A stretch of DNA of 64,000 bases from Pseudomonas fluorescens (GTDB lineage: Bacteria > Pseudomonadota > Gammaproteobacteria > Pseudomonadales > Pseudomonadaceae), in the NCBI RefSeq assembly GCF_001708445.1, contig NZ_CP015637.1, forward strand, positions 5,705,001-5,769,000, in the 5' to 3' direction. The notes under the pieces were generated by a model, which was not told the origin of the DNA, ran no database searches, and was given only the letters and a program-made list of their open reading frames with translations. Both the position numbers and the translations under genes were made by a program. Below, in pieces: positions 25,752 through 34,804 of the stretch. Numbering within the stretch: the first letter of the stretch is position 1; every line of letters begins with the position of its first letter.

Positions 25752-26156
25752 TGGTAACTCTCCATAACGTGTCGGCGGCATGGGTACATCCTGAGCCCCA
25801 GTGCTGCACGCAAATGAGTGTAGGACATGATCTACATCAATGTCGGAAATTTCTTTCTTGGTAGGGAGAGGGGAAAGATAGTTTCAGCAGTAATATTAAT
25901 TTGCCATCAAGCGTTCGATGGAGGTTGCCCCTTCCATTTCACGAGGGCAGTGCACTACCTGTAACACCCAACTAACAAATGGGCCGCGCTTCAATGTAAT
26001 GGCGCGGTGTTGTGTTATAGCGAAATAATTAGACGAGCAATTAAAGTGCCATTAGCTTTGGTCCCCCAAGGGGCATTCAGGATGTCACTACCGACTGCAG
26101 GTGTTTCCGCGCGTGACTTTGAGGGACACTAGGGCACCTGTAGAACGGAGTTCCCC
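25752..26156. promoter_or_regulatory. Divergent intergenic region, luxR-type gene and fpr
   Basis: This 405-bp gap separates divergent genes and contains no credible ORF. It is AT-rich for the window between about 25840 and 26060. The one distinct element is an inverted repeat TGTAG-N8-CTACA at 25819-25836, listed separately. I could not identify the fpr promoter elements with confidence. Confidence 0.5.
25819..25836. promoter_or_regulatory. Inverted repeat TGTAG-N8-CTACA, possible operator
   Basis: TGTAGGACATGATCTACA is an 18-bp dyad centred 77 bp upstream of the luxR-type start. Its spacing does not fit the classical 20-bp lux box, so binding by the neighbouring regulator is only a possibility. 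Confidence 0.35.
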
Positions 26157-26933
26157 ATGACGGCCAGTGCTGAGAAATTTACCCGCCAGACCTTGCTCGA
26201 CGTGCAATCGCTGACCCCCAGCCTCTTCACCTTGCGGACCACCCGCGACCCCGGCTTTCGGTTTGTCGCCGGCCAGTTCGTGCGCCTGGGGGTCACCAAG
26301 GCGGATGGCAGCACCGTATGGCGCGCTTACTCTGTGGTGTCTTCACCGTTCGATGAGCACTTGGATTTTTTCTCGATTGTTGTGCCCGGCGGCGAGTTCA
26401 CCAGCGAACTGAGTCGCCTGCGTGTGGGCGACACGCTGTTGGTCGAGCGCCAGGCTACGGGGTTCCTCACCCTGAACCGTTTCGTCGATGGCCGCGACCT
26501 TTGGCTGCTGGGCACTGGCACCGGGGTGGCGCCGTTCCTGTCGATCCTGCAGGACTTCGAGGTGTGGGAAAAATTCGAGCGCATCATCCTGGTGTACAGC
26601 GCGCGGGAAGCCAGGGAGCTGGCCTATCAGTCGCTTATCCAGGGCTTGGGCGAGCGCGAGTACCTGGCTGAATATGCGCACAAACTGACCTACCTGCCGC
26701 TCGTCACGCGTGAGCAGCATCCGGGCGCGTTGAATGGGCGTATCACCACCTTGATCGAGAATGGCGAGTTGGAGCGCGCGGCCGGCGTCGAGCTGAGCCC
26801 GGAGCATTCGCGCGTGATGATTTGCGGCAACCCCCAGATGATCGACGACACCCGCCAATTGCTCAAACAGCGCGACATGCAATTGAGCCTGTCCCGGCGC
26901 CCTGGCCAGGTGGCCGTGGAGAATTACTGGTAA
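26157..26933 (+). CDS. fpr: Ferredoxin-NADP+ reductase Fpr
   Basis: A 258-residue FAD flavoprotein moving electrons between NADPH and ferredoxin or flavodoxin. The FAD motif RAYS is at residues 56-59, followed by VVSSP. The nucleotide-binding motif is LLGTGTGVAPFLSIL. The C-terminus VAVENYW ends in an aromatic residue that stacks on the flavin, as in the bacterial subclass I enzymes. ATG 26157 has GGAG about seven bases upstream. In P. putida fpr is induced by oxidative stress through the LysR regulator FinR, often encoded next to it. Here a LuxR-type gene occupies the divergent position instead. Confidence 0.93.
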   Translation: MTASAEKFTRQTLLDVQSLTPSLFTLRTTRDPGFRFVAGQFVRLGVTKADGSTVWRAYSVVSSPFDEHLDFFSIVVPGGEFTSELSRLRVGDTLLVERQATGFLTLNRFVDGRDLWLLGTGTGVAPFLSILQDFEVWEKFERIILVYSAREARELAYQSLIQGLGEREYLAEYAHKLTYLPLVTREQHPGALNGRITTLIENGELERAAGVELSPEHSRVMICGNPQMIDDTRQLLKQRDMQLSLSRRPGQVAVENYW

Positions 26934-26937
26934 CAAA

Positions 26938-26961
26938 AAAGGCGCCCCTCGAGGCGCCTTT
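26938..26961. terminator. Bidirectional terminator between fpr and mscL
   Basis: AAAGGCGCC (26938-26946) pairs with GGCGCCTTT (26953-26961) around a six-base loop, with A and T tracts on the two sides. It serves convergent fpr and mscL. Confidence 0.88.
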
Positions 26962-26977
26962 CTGCAAGTCGATGGGG

Positions 26978-27394
26978 TTACAGCGGCTTGTCGTTCTGTG
27001 CCTTGAGCAGATCACGGATCTCACCCAGCAACACTTCTTCCTTGGTTGGCGTCGGTGGCAGGCTCGGCGCCACGGCTTCTTCGCGCTTGAGGCGGTTGAT
27101 GGCCTTCACACCCATGAAGATCGCAAACGCGACGATCACAAAGTCGATCACGCTCTGAATGAACTTGCCGTACGCCAGCACAACCGCGGGCACGTCACCC
27201 TGCGCGGCTTTGAGCGTTATCGCCAGGTCGCCGAAGTCTACGCCACCGATCAACAGACCAATGGGCGGCATCACCACGTCGCCTACGAACGAGGAAACAA
27301 TTTTGCCGAAGGCGGCGCCGATGATGATACCGACGGCCATGTCGACCACATTACCTTTGACCGCGAAGGCCTTGAACTCACTGATCACGCCCAT
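26978..27394 (-). CDS. mscL: Large-conductance mechanosensitive channel MscL
   Basis: A 138-residue channel subunit of the inner membrane that opens under hypo-osmotic shock. It shows the N-terminal amphipathic helix ([20 protein letters not shown]), the pore helix TM1 with the glycine-rich [17 protein letters not shown], and a periplasmic loop. TM2 ([19 protein letters not shown]) and a charged C-terminal bundle ([11 protein letters not shown]) follow. Length and motifs match E. coli MscL (136 residues). Confidence 0.97.
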   Translation of the reverse strand: MGVISEFKAFAVKGNVVDMAVGIIIGAAFGKIVSSFVGDVVMPPIGLLIGGVDFGDLAITLKAAQGDVPAVVLAYGKFIQSVIDFVIVAFAIFMGVKAINRLKREEAVAPSLPPTPTKEEVLLGEIRDLLKAQNDKPL

Positions 27395-27681
27395 AGGTTA
27401 TTCCTTGTTACAGATTAGAAGGGTGCTGCTCAGTGTAAGTCAGTCGTGGAGGGCTTGCCTGACACAACTGTTCACACTCTTGGTTTTTATCGACACATTA
27501 AAACGCAAATAGTTTGCAAAGTGCCACCAGTCGCGCGCGAAATACGCGCCATTTCAGTGGCTTACCACATTAATTTCTTAATCGCCCTAGTGGTGTTTTT
27601 CTATTTATCTTCTGACTCGCGGGTCACTAGCCTCTGGCAAGCACAACTGAATGTGCGCTAAAAAAACCAGAGGAAACCTCG
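27395..27681. promoter_or_regulatory. Intergenic region between mscL and katB
   Basis: A 287-bp divergent gap that must hold the katB and mscL promoters. It is AT-rich from about 27560 to 27615. In P. aeruginosa katB is induced by OxyR, but I found no ATAG-N7-CTAT-type site here that I would defend. Confidence 0.4.
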
Positions 27682-29223
27682 ATGAAGAACCCCATTAAGC
27701 GCGGCCCAGGCCTGGCGCGACATGCAGTGGTACTGGCGACCGCCAGCCTGCTTTCCCTTTCTGTGCAAGCCGCCAACCTGACCCGCGATAACGGCGCTGC
27801 CGTCGGCGACAACCAGAACTCGCAAACCGCGGGCGCCAATGGCCCAGTGCTGCTGCAAGACGTGCAATTGATCCAGAAGCTGCAGCGTTTCGATCGAGAG
27901 CGCATCCCCGAGCGCGTGGTGCATGCCCGTGGCACTGGTGCCCACGGCACGTTTACAGTCACCGACACCCTCAGCGACCTGACCAAGGCCAAGGTCTTTG
28001 CGGCAGGCGAAGCCACCCCGGTGTTCGTGCGCTTCTCGGCCGTGGTGCACGGCAACCACTCCCCGGAAACCTTGCGTGACCCGCGCGGTTTCGCCACCAA
28101 GTTCTACACCGCTGATGGCAACTGGGACCTGGTGGGCAACAACTTCCCGACGTTCTTTATCCGCGACGCCATCAAGTTCCCCGACATGGTCCACGCCTTC
28201 AAGCCGGACCCACGCACTAACCTGGACGATGACTCCCGTCGTTTCGACTTCTTCTCCCATGTTCCCGAGGCCACTCGTACACTCACCGAGTTGTATTCCG
28301 ACTCCGGTACCCCGGCAAGTTATCGGGAAATGGATGGCAATGGCGTACATGCCTACAAGTTGATTAACGCCAAGGGCGAAGTGCACTACGTCAAGTTCCA
28401 CTGGAAGAGCCTGCAGGGCATTAAGAACCTCGATCCCAAGCAAGTTACCGAGGTGCAGGGGCGTGACTACAGTCATATGACCAATGACTTGGTTACCCAC
28501 ATCAATAAGGGCGATTTCCCCAAGTGGGACCTGTATGTGCAGGTACTCAAGCCGGAAGAGTTGGCCAAGTTTGATTTCGACCCACTGGACGCCACCAAGA
28601 TCTGGCCGAATGTGCCCGAGCGTAAAGTCGGGCAGATGGTACTGAACCGCAACCCGGCGAATGTCTTCCAGGAAACCGAGCAAGTCGCCATGGCCCCGGC
28701 CAACCTGGTACCGGGTATCGAACCGTCGGAAGACCGCCTGCTGCAAGGCCGGGTGTTCTCGTATGCGGACACGCAAATGTATCGCCTGGGCGCTAATGCG
28801 CTGCAATTGCCGATCAACGCCCCACGGGTCACCGTCAACAACGGGAACCAGGACGGCGCGCTGAACTTCGGCAAAACCACCAGCGGCGTGAACTACCAGC
28901 CAAGCCGCCTGGAAAACCGTGAAGAGCCGCAAACCGCGCGCTACAGCCAGACGGCACTGTCGGGCAGCACCCAGCAGGCGAAGATCCAGCGTGAGCAGAA
29001 CTTCAAACAAGCGGGTGACCTGTATCGCTCCTACAGCAAGAAAGAGCGTCAGGACTTGATCGACAACTTCGGCGGCTCCCTGGCCACTACCGATGACGAG
29101 AGCAAGCACATCATCCTGTCGTTCCTCTACAAAGCCGACCCGGAATATGGTACCGGCGTGGCCAAGGTCGCCAAGGGTGACCTGGCTCGCGTGAAGGCGC
29201 TGGCCGAAAAACTCACCGACTGA
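27682..29223 (+). CDS. katB: Periplasmic-type monofunctional catalase KatB
   Basis: A 513-residue haem catalase, the same length as P. aeruginosa KatB. A signal peptide (MKNPIKRGPG, hydrophobic core, cleavage likely after Ala30 in VQA) directs export, which housekeeping KatA lacks. Catalytic His81 is in VVHARGTGAHG and the distal Asn is in DLVGNNFPTFFIRD (153/154). The proximal Tyr is in VFSYADTQMYRLG. The enzyme disproportionates hydrogen peroxide. The ankyrin gene ankB follows 54 bp downstream, and in P. aeruginosa AnkB is needed for full KatB activity. Confidence 0.94.
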   Translation: MKNPIKRGPGLARHAVVLATASLLSLSVQAANLTRDNGAAVGDNQNSQTAGANGPVLLQDVQLIQKLQRFDRERIPERVVHARGTGAHGTFTVTDTLSDLTKAKVFAAGEATPVFVRFSAVVHGNHSPETLRDPRGFATKFYTADGNWDLVGNNFPTFFIRDAIKFPDMVHAFKPDPRTNLDDDSRRFDFFSHVPEATRTLTELYSDSGTPASYREMDGNGVHAYKLINAKGEVHYVKFHWKSLQGIKNLDPKQVTEVQGRDYSHMTNDLVTHINKGDFPKWDLYVQVLKPEELAKFDFDPLDATKIWPNVPERKVGQMVLNRNPANVFQETEQVAMAPANLVPGIEPSEDRLLQGRVFSYADTQMYRLGANALQLPINAPRVTVNNGNQDGALNFGKTTSGVNYQPSRLENREEPQTARYSQTALSGSTQQAKIQREQNFKQAGDLYRSYSKKERQDLIDNFGGSLATTDDESKHIILSFLYKADPEYGTGVAKVAKGDLARVKALAEKLTD

Positions 29224-29233
29224 CGTTGGTTTC

Positions 29234-29259
29234 GGTCGACGTCCTTGTGGGCGTCGACC
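29234..29259 (+). promoter_or_regulatory. Hairpin in the katB-ankB gap
   Basis: GGTCGACG (29234-29241) pairs with CGTCGACC (29252-29259) around a 10-base loop. No U tract follows, so it may tune the ratio of KatB to AnkB rather than terminate. Confidence 0.45.
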
Positions 29260-29277
29260 TCTGGCAGGAGAGAACCC

Positions 29278-29817
29278 ATGCGTGTTTCTATCGGCTTACT
29301 GATGGCCATGCTGGCCTTTTTCGCCCATGCCGAGTCCCCCGACCCGGTCGCGCTCAAGGCACAGCTTCAGGATTACTACTTCGACGCCGCTCGCCGTGGC
29401 GACCTCGACATGCTCAACACCTTTATCGACGCCGGTTTCCCCCTCAACACCCAGGACGACAAGGGCTACACCGCGCTGATCCTCGCCGCCTACCACGGCG
29501 AGAGCGCCTACGTGGAGCGCTTGCTCGCCGCCGGCGCCGACGCCTGTGTGCAGGACAAGCGCGGCAACACCGCGTTGATGGGGGCGATCTTCAAGGGTGA
29601 ATTGAAAATCGCCCAGCGCCTGCTGGCCACCGACTGCAACCCCGACCAACGTAACGGCGCCGGGCAGACGGCAGCCATGTACGCCGGCCTGTTCAAACGG
29701 ATCGAGTTGCTCGACGCACTCAAAGCCAAGGGTGCCGATCTCAACGCCGAAGACCCGGTCGGCAACAGTGCTTCACGGTTGGCCAGCGGTGAAATCCGGA
29801 CCCCGGCGTCGCGCTGA
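29278..29817 (+). CDS. ankB: Exported ankyrin-repeat protein AnkB
   Basis: A 179-residue protein from ATG 29278, preceded by CAGGAG. A short signal peptide (MRVSIGLLMAMLAFFAHA) leads to about four ankyrin repeats: YYFDAARRGDLDMLNTFIDAG, GYTALILAAYHGESAYVERLLAAGA, GNTALMGAIFKGELKIAQRLL and GQTAAMYAGLFKRIELLDAL. In P. aeruginosa AnkB sits behind katB, is periplasmic or membrane-associated and supports catalase activity, perhaps as a scaffold or haem-related partner. The conserved order here supports the same assignment. Confidence 0.88.
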   Translation: MRVSIGLLMAMLAFFAHAESPDPVALKAQLQDYYFDAARRGDLDMLNTFIDAGFPLNTQDDKGYTALILAAYHGESAYVERLLAAGADACVQDKRGNTALMGAIFKGELKIAQRLLATDCNPDQRNGAGQTAAMYAGLFKRIELLDALKAKGADLNAEDPVGNSASRLASGEIRTPASR

Positions 29818-29852
29818 GCTATCATCGCGGTTTTTCGGTTGGAGGTTCTCGA

Positions 29853-31220
29853 ATGGCAAAGGCCAAGCGCATGTACGGCTGCACGGAGTGCGGCGCGACC
29901 TTTCCCAAGTGGGCCGGCCAATGCACCGAGTGCGGTGCGTGGAATACCCTCACGGAAACCATGATCGAAAGTGGCGGCGCCTCGGCCCCTACCGGCCGCG
30001 CCGGCTGGACCGGGCAACAGGCGCAGATCAAGACCCTGGCTGAAGTCAGTGTCGAAGAGATTCCGCGTTTCTCCACCGCGTCCGGCGAGCTGGACCGTGT
30101 GCTCGGCGGCGGCCTGGTGGATGGTTCGGTGGTGCTGATCGGCGGCGACCCGGGCATCGGCAAGTCGACGATCCTGCTGCAAACCCTGTGCAGCATCGCC
30201 AGCCGCATGCCGGCGCTGTACGTCACGGGTGAAGAATCCCAGCAGCAAGTGGCCATGCGCGCCCGTCGTTTGGGCCTGCCCCAGGATCAACTGCGGGTCA
30301 TGACGGAAACCTGCATCGAAAGCATCATCGCCACGGCCCGCATCGAAAAACCCAAGGTCATGGTGATCGACTCGATCCAGACGATTTTCACCGAACAACT
30401 GCAATCGGCGCCGGGTGGCGTGTCCCAGGTGCGCGAAAGTGCGGCGCTGCTGGTGCGTTATGCCAAGCAGAGTGGCACGGCGATCTTCCTGGTTGGCCAC
30501 GTGACCAAGGAAGGTGCATTGGCCGGGCCACGCGTGCTGGAGCATATGGTCGACACCGTGCTGTATTTCGAAGGTGAATCCGATGGCCGCCTGCGTTTGC
30601 TGCGCGCGGTGAAGAACCGCTTTGGCGCGGTGAACGAGCTGGGTGTGTTCGCCATGACCGACCGGGGGCTGAAAGAAGTCTCCAATCCATCGGCGATTTT
30701 TCTCACCCGTGCCCAGGAAGAAGTCCCCGGCAGTGTGGTGATGGCGACGTGGGAAGGCACTCGGCCGATGCTGGTGGAAGTCCAGGCGCTGGTGGATGAC
30801 AGCCATTTGGCCAACCCGCGTCGAGTCACCCTGGGCCTGGATCAGAACCGCCTGGCGATGTTGCTGGCGGTATTGCACCGCCATGGTGGCATTCCGACCC
30901 ATGACCAGGACGTGTTCCTCAACGTGGTGGGCGGGGTCAAGGTGCTGGAAACCGCATCCGACCTGGCGTTGATGGCGGCGGTGATGTCCAGCCTGCGCAA
31001 CCGGCCGCTGCCCCATGACTTGCTGGTGTTTGGCGAAGTCGGCCTGTCGGGCGAAGTGCGCCCGGTGCCCAGTGGCCAGGAGCGCCTCAAGGAAGCCGCC
31101 AAGCACGGCTTCAAACGCGCGATTGTGCCGAAGGGCAATGCGCCAAAGGAAGCGCCGCCAGGGTTGCAGGTGATCGGGGTAACGCGCCTGGAACAGGCAT
31201 TGGATGCACTTTTCGAATAA
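29853..31220 (+). CDS. radA: DNA repair protein RadA (Sms)
   Basis: A 455-residue RecA-like helicase/ATPase that promotes branch migration in recombination. An N-terminal zinc finger has Cys10, 13, 24 and 27 (YGCTECG, GQCTECG). Walker A GGDPGIGKS is at 97-105, and the RadA-specific KNRFG motif starts at Lys254. A Lon-protease-like C-terminal domain ends the protein (LPHDLLVFGEVGLSGEVRPV). Length matches E. coli RadA (460). The gene lies 35 bp after ankB and 16 bp before the next gene, so it may be part of a longer transcript. Confidence 0.96.
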   Translation: MAKAKRMYGCTECGATFPKWAGQCTECGAWNTLTETMIESGGASAPTGRAGWTGQQAQIKTLAEVSVEEIPRFSTASGELDRVLGGGLVDGSVVLIGGDPGIGKSTILLQTLCSIASRMPALYVTGEESQQQVAMRARRLGLPQDQLRVMTETCIESIIATARIEKPKVMVIDSIQTIFTEQLQSAPGGVSQVRESAALLVRYAKQSGTAIFLVGHVTKEGALAGPRVLEHMVDTVLYFEGESDGRLRLLRAVKNRFGAVNELGVFAMTDRGLKEVSNPSAIFLTRAQEEVPGSVVMATWEGTRPMLVEVQALVDDSHLANPRRVTLGLDQNRLAMLLAVLHRHGGIPTHDQDVFLNVVGGVKVLETASDLALMAAVMSSLRNRPLPHDLLVFGEVGLSGEVRPVPSGQERLKEAAKHGFKRAIVPKGNAPKEAPPGLQVIGVTRLEQALDALFE

Positions 31221-31236
31221 CTCAGGGATGGACGCC

Positions 31237-31962
31237 ATGCGACGATCGAATCGCTGGGGCGCGCTCGCCCTGTTTATCGCTTTGGCCGGCTCGTCCGCCA
31301 TGGCGTGGGCTGAGCTGCCAGCCGGTTATCGGCTGGCGCAGAAGCTGGTGACACCCGACGGCAGTGTGCTGCAGGTGCTGGAAGACCAGCGCATCAGCGC
31401 CCAACTGCACAGCGACAGTTGGGGCAATGGGTTGGATGAAGACTCGTTCGACGAGCCTGGCGATTTGGTCGACAGCCCGCTGCGCGAAGCCCAGGTGCGG
31501 TTGGTATCAGCCTCTGGCGAGGTGATAGCTCACGAAGACCTCGGCTACCCGTTGGCCCAGGTCGAGAAAGCCCCGCTCAAAGGGCTGCCCGAACCTGTGT
31601 ATTTTTTGACCATCGATCAGACCGCCCCCATGGGCAGTTACAGCGGGCCTGCCACGCAACTGTTGCTGCCTGACAAACAGCAACTCAAACCGCTGAGTTA
31701 CCAGGGCACCGACGGCAAAGCCCAGGCGTTGACCCTGGCACAGACGGGCAAGGCTGCGTGGATGATAGCGACGCCAGCCAGTGGCGGCGCGGATGAGCTG
31801 CTGCAGGTGTCGTCCTTCATGGATGGCGACGGTGAGGATGACTTTGCCACGCGTTATCAGACTTATCGGTTTGTTGACGGACAGTGGCACGGCGCCTCAA
31901 GTCAGAAAAAGGGCTACTGGGACATGGAAAGCGCATTTCCCGCACGTACGGCGTTTCCCTGA
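31237..31962 (+). CDS. Exported protein of unknown function
   Basis: A 241-residue protein that I do not recognise. ATG 31237 is chosen because CAGGGATGG lies about eight bases upstream; an ATG at 31228 has no spacing for a ribosome site. It has a signal peptide (MRRSNRW, hydrophobic core, cleavage near AWA-ELP). The mature part is acidic and beta-rich, with YRLAQKLVTPDGSVLQVLEDQRISAQL and a calcium-like acidic run FMDGDGEDDFATRYQTY near the end. The latter resembles one FG-GAP/dockerin-type loop, but a single loop proves nothing. It is co-directional with radA. Confidence 0.7.
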   Translation: MRRSNRWGALALFIALAGSSAMAWAELPAGYRLAQKLVTPDGSVLQVLEDQRISAQLHSDSWGNGLDEDSFDEPGDLVDSPLREAQVRLVSASGEVIAHEDLGYPLAQVEKAPLKGLPEPVYFLTIDQTAPMGSYSGPATQLLLPDKQQLKPLSYQGTDGKAQALTLAQTGKAAWMIATPASGGADELLQVSSFMDGDGEDDFATRYQTYRFVDGQWHGASSQKKGYWDMESAFPARTAFP

Positions 31963-31966
31963 GCCA

Positions 31967-32335
31967 TCACACTTCCAGCAACGCGCCCAGCTCCCGCTCA
32001 AGTTCTTCCTGGTCGCCCAGGTTCAGCTCGATCAGCCTCCGCAAGTGTTTGATCGAGTCCAGGTCGATGTTTGTGCACACAAATCCCAGTTGGCCTTTTG
32101 CTTCGTGGGTCAGTTCTACTTGCATCTTTATATGAGCCTCGGGATCCAGGCGTATGTCGACGGTGAACGGCAGCTTTATATTTCCCTTCCAATCTTCAGG
32201 CCGTTGCGCCAACAGGCCCTTTAGCGACAAATCCACCAATTGCACCGGCCATTCATGGCCGTTTTGCTGAAGTTTGGTCTTGGCATCAAAGGCGATCCGG
32301 CGAAAACGGCGGCGATCAGACGCTTGCTCGGTCAT
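31967..32335 (-). CDS. PilZ-domain protein (putative c-di-GMP receptor)
   Basis: A 122-residue single-domain PilZ protein. The c-di-GMP-binding signatures are present: RRRFRR near the N-terminus (RxxxR) and DLSLKGLL (DxSxxG) at about residues 35-42. The target of the protein is unknown. It converges with the exported-protein gene, the two stops being only a few bases apart, and lies divergent from cstA. Confidence 0.88.
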   Translation of the reverse strand: MTEQASDRRRFRRIAFDAKTKLQQNGHEWPVQLVDLSLKGLLAQRPEDWKGNIKLPFTVDIRLDPEAHIKMQVELTHEAKGQLGFVCTNIDLDSIKHLRRLIELNLGDQEELERELGALLEV

Positions 32336-32508
32336 GGTGAAACCCTCTGTGGATAGAAGGATTGTAGCCGTACGCCATCACTGGGCTGTTTTTTCTGCTT
32401 TTTTGCCTTGGGAAGGCTCTAGACCAACGTAGGGGGGTGGCCTTTAAGGCCAGTAGCGCTAAACTCCGGGTGGCTGTCCTTTCTGTCCACCCTGGCTGGA
32501 ATATAAAA

Positions 32509-34575
32509 ATGAAAAATAATAATAGCCTGCTACGCCACTTACCCTGGCTGGTGCTGGCAATCGTAGGAGCGTGCGCCCTGGGCGTAGTGGCCTTGCGCCG
32601 CGGCGAGGCGATAAACGCCTTGTGGATCGTGGTCGCCGCTGTGGCCATTTATCTGGTTGCTTACCGTTACTACAGTCTGTTCATCGCTAACAATGTGATG
32701 CAGCTCGATCCTCGGCGGGCCACCCCCGCAGTGGTCAACAACGACGGTCTGGACTATGTGCCGACCAACAAACACATCCTTTTCGGTCACCACTTTGCGG
32801 CGATTGCCGGTGCAGGCCCGTTGGTCGGTCCGGTATTGGCGGCGCAAATGGGCTACCTGCCTGGCACCTTGTGGCTGATTGCCGGTGTGGTGCTGGCCGG
32901 TGCGGTGCAGGACTTCATGGTCCTGTTCCTGTCCACCCGTCGCAACGGCCGTTCCCTGGGAGATATGGTTCGCGAAGAGATGGGCCGCATTCCCGGGACC
33001 ATCGCGCTGTTCGGCTGCTTCCTGATCATGATCATCATCCTCGCGGTGCTGGCGCTGATCGTGGTCAAGGCCCTGGCCGAGAGCCCGTGGGGTATCTTCA
33101 CGGTGATGGCGACCATCCCGATCGCGATGTTCATGGGCATCTACATGCGCTACATCCGCCCGGGCCGCATCGGTGAAATTTCGATCCTCGGCGTGTTGCT
33201 GCTGCTGGGTTCGATCTGGCTGGGCGGGCAGATTGCCGCTGACCCGGTCTGGGCCAAGGCCTTCACCTTCACCGGGATCCAGATCACCTGGATGCTGATC
33301 GGCTACGGTTTCGTCGCCGCGGTACTGCCGGTGTGGCTGATCCTGGCGCCACGTGACTACCTCTCCACCTTCCTGAAAATCGGCACCATCATCGCCCTGG
33401 CGATCGGCATCCTGGTGACCATGCCCGACCTGAAAATGCCCGCGCTGACCCAGTTCATCGATGGCACCGGCCCGGTATGGAAGGGCGGCCTGTTCCCGTT
33501 CCTGTTCATCACCATTGCCTGCGGTGCGGTTTCCGGCTTCCACGCGCTGATCTCCTCGGGCACTACGCCCAAGCTGCTTGCCAGTGAAAGCCACGCCCGC
33601 TACATCGGTTATGGCGGCATGTTGATGGAGTCGTTCGTGGCCATCATGGCGATGGTTGCCGCTTCGGTGATCGAGCCTGGCGTGTATTTCGCCATGAACA
33701 GCCCGGCGGCGATTGTCGGCACCGACGTGGTCACCGTGGCGCAAACCGTCAGCAGCTGGGGCTTTGCAATTACCCCCGAGGCGTTGTCGGCCGTCGCCCA
33801 TGACATCGGTGAAACCACCATCCTGGCCCGTGCCGGTGGTGCGCCGACTCTCGCGGTGGGGATCGCACAGATCCTGCACAGTGTGCTGCCAGGTGAAAAC
33901 ACCATGGCGTTCTGGTACCACTTTGCGATCCTGTTCGAAGCGCTGTTCATCCTGACTGCTGTCGACGCCGGCACCCGTGCCGGGCGCTTCATGCTGCAAG
34001 ACTTGCTGGGCTCCTTCGTACCGGCGCTCAAACGCACCGAATCGTGGACCGCCAACCTGATCGCGACTGCCGGTTGCGTGGCCATGTGGGGCTACCTGCT
34101 GTACCAAGGCGTGATCGACCCACTGGGCGGGATCAACACCTTGTGGCCGCTGTTTGGTATCTCCAACCAGATGCTGGCGGGTATCGCGCTGATGCTGGCG
34201 ACCGTTGTGCTGATCAAAATGAAACGCCAACGCTACATCTGGGTGACCATGCTGCCGGCTGTCTGGCTGCTGATCTGCACCACCACCGCAGGCTTCATCA
34301 AGCTGTTCGACGCCAACCCGGCGATCGGCTTCCTGTCGCTGGCGAAGAAATACAGCGATGCCCTGGCCAACGGCCAGATCCTGGCCCCGGCCAAGAGCAT
34401 CGACCAGATGCAACACGTGATCTGGAACGCCTACACCAACGCAACGCTGACGGCGCTGTTCCTGTTCGTGGTGTTCAGCATCCTGTTCTATGCGCTCAAG
34501 GTCGGTGTCGCCGCCTGGGGCAACAAAGAACGTACGGATAAAGAAGCCCCGTTCCAGGCTGTACCGGACGCTTGA
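32509..34575 (+). CDS. cstA: Carbon starvation protein A (pyruvate/peptide transporter family)
   Basis: A 688-residue polytopic membrane protein from ATG 32509, with about 16-18 hydrophobic helices. Typical motifs are FGHHFAAIAGAGPLVGPVLAAQMGYLPG near the N-terminus and SGFHALISSGTTPKLLASESHARYIGYGGML in the middle. E. coli CstA and its paralogue BtsT/YjiY carry pyruvate, and CstA also peptides, when carbon is short. A YbdD-type gene (15 bp downstream) and yjiA follow, the same trio as in E. coli. The substrate in this organism is inferred. Confidence 0.94.
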   Translation: MKNNNSLLRHLPWLVLAIVGACALGVVALRRGEAINALWIVVAAVAIYLVAYRYYSLFIANNVMQLDPRRATPAVVNNDGLDYVPTNKHILFGHHFAAIAGAGPLVGPVLAAQMGYLPGTLWLIAGVVLAGAVQDFMVLFLSTRRNGRSLGDMVREEMGRIPGTIALFGCFLIMIIILAVLALIVVKALAESPWGIFTVMATIPIAMFMGIYMRYIRPGRIGEISILGVLLLLGSIWLGGQIAADPVWAKAFTFTGIQITWMLIGYGFVAAVLPVWLILAPRDYLSTFLKIGTIIALAIGILVTMPDLKMPALTQFIDGTGPVWKGGLFPFLFITIACGAVSGFHALISSGTTPKLLASESHARYIGYGGMLMESFVAIMAMVAASVIEPGVYFAMNSPAAIVGTDVVTVAQTVSSWGFAITPEALSAVAHDIGETTILARAGGAPTLAVGIAQILHSVLPGENTMAFWYHFAILFEALFILTAVDAGTRAGRFMLQDLLGSFVPALKRTESWTANLIATAGCVAMWGYLLYQGVIDPLGGINTLWPLFGISNQMLAGIALMLATVVLIKMKRQRYIWVTMLPAVWLLICTTTAGFIKLFDANPAIGFLSLAKKYSDALANGQILAPAKSIDQMQHVIWNAYTNATLTALFLFVVFSILFYALKVGVAAWGNKERTDKEAPFQAVPDA

Positions 34576-34590
34576 TCGAGGATTGCAGCC

Positions 34591-34788
34591 ATGTTCAATG
34601 ACATCAGTCGCCTCGGTAAATACCTCGGTCAGGCCGCGCGCCTGATGGTCGGCATGCCCGACTACGACACCTACGTCGAGCATATGCAAACCAAACACCC
34701 GGACAAACCGATGATGGACTACAAGGCGTTCTTCCGAGAGCGCCAGGAAGCCCGTTACGGTGGCAAGGGTGGGCCCAAGTGCTGTTGA
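34591..34788 (+). CDS. YbdD/YjiX family small protein
   Basis: A 65-residue protein of the YbdD/YjiX family, always found behind cstA or its paralogue. Visible features are [22 protein letters not shown] and a basic, cysteine-ended tail ([10 protein letters not shown]). It is soluble, with no membrane helix. The tight association with CstA suggests it supports transporter activity; the mechanism is unknown. Confidence 0.93.
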   Translation: MFNDISRLGKYLGQAARLMVGMPDYDTYVEHMQTKHPDKPMMDYKAFFRERQEARYGGKGGPKCC

Positions 34789-34804
34789 TTTAACGTAACT
34801 CTCC

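Noticed and set aside
25782..25860. A classical lux box upstream of the LuxR-type gene
   Set aside because: The dyad there has the wrong spacing for the standard 20-bp lux box, so only a generic inverted repeat is reported.
27395..27681. An OxyR site in front of katB
   Set aside because: Only weak, irregularly spaced ATAG/CTAT-like fragments were found; not enough to report a site.
32539..34698. A 719-codon antisense frame opposite cstA
   Set aside because: It is the mirror of cstA codon bias and has no recognisable domain. cstA is clearly the real gene.
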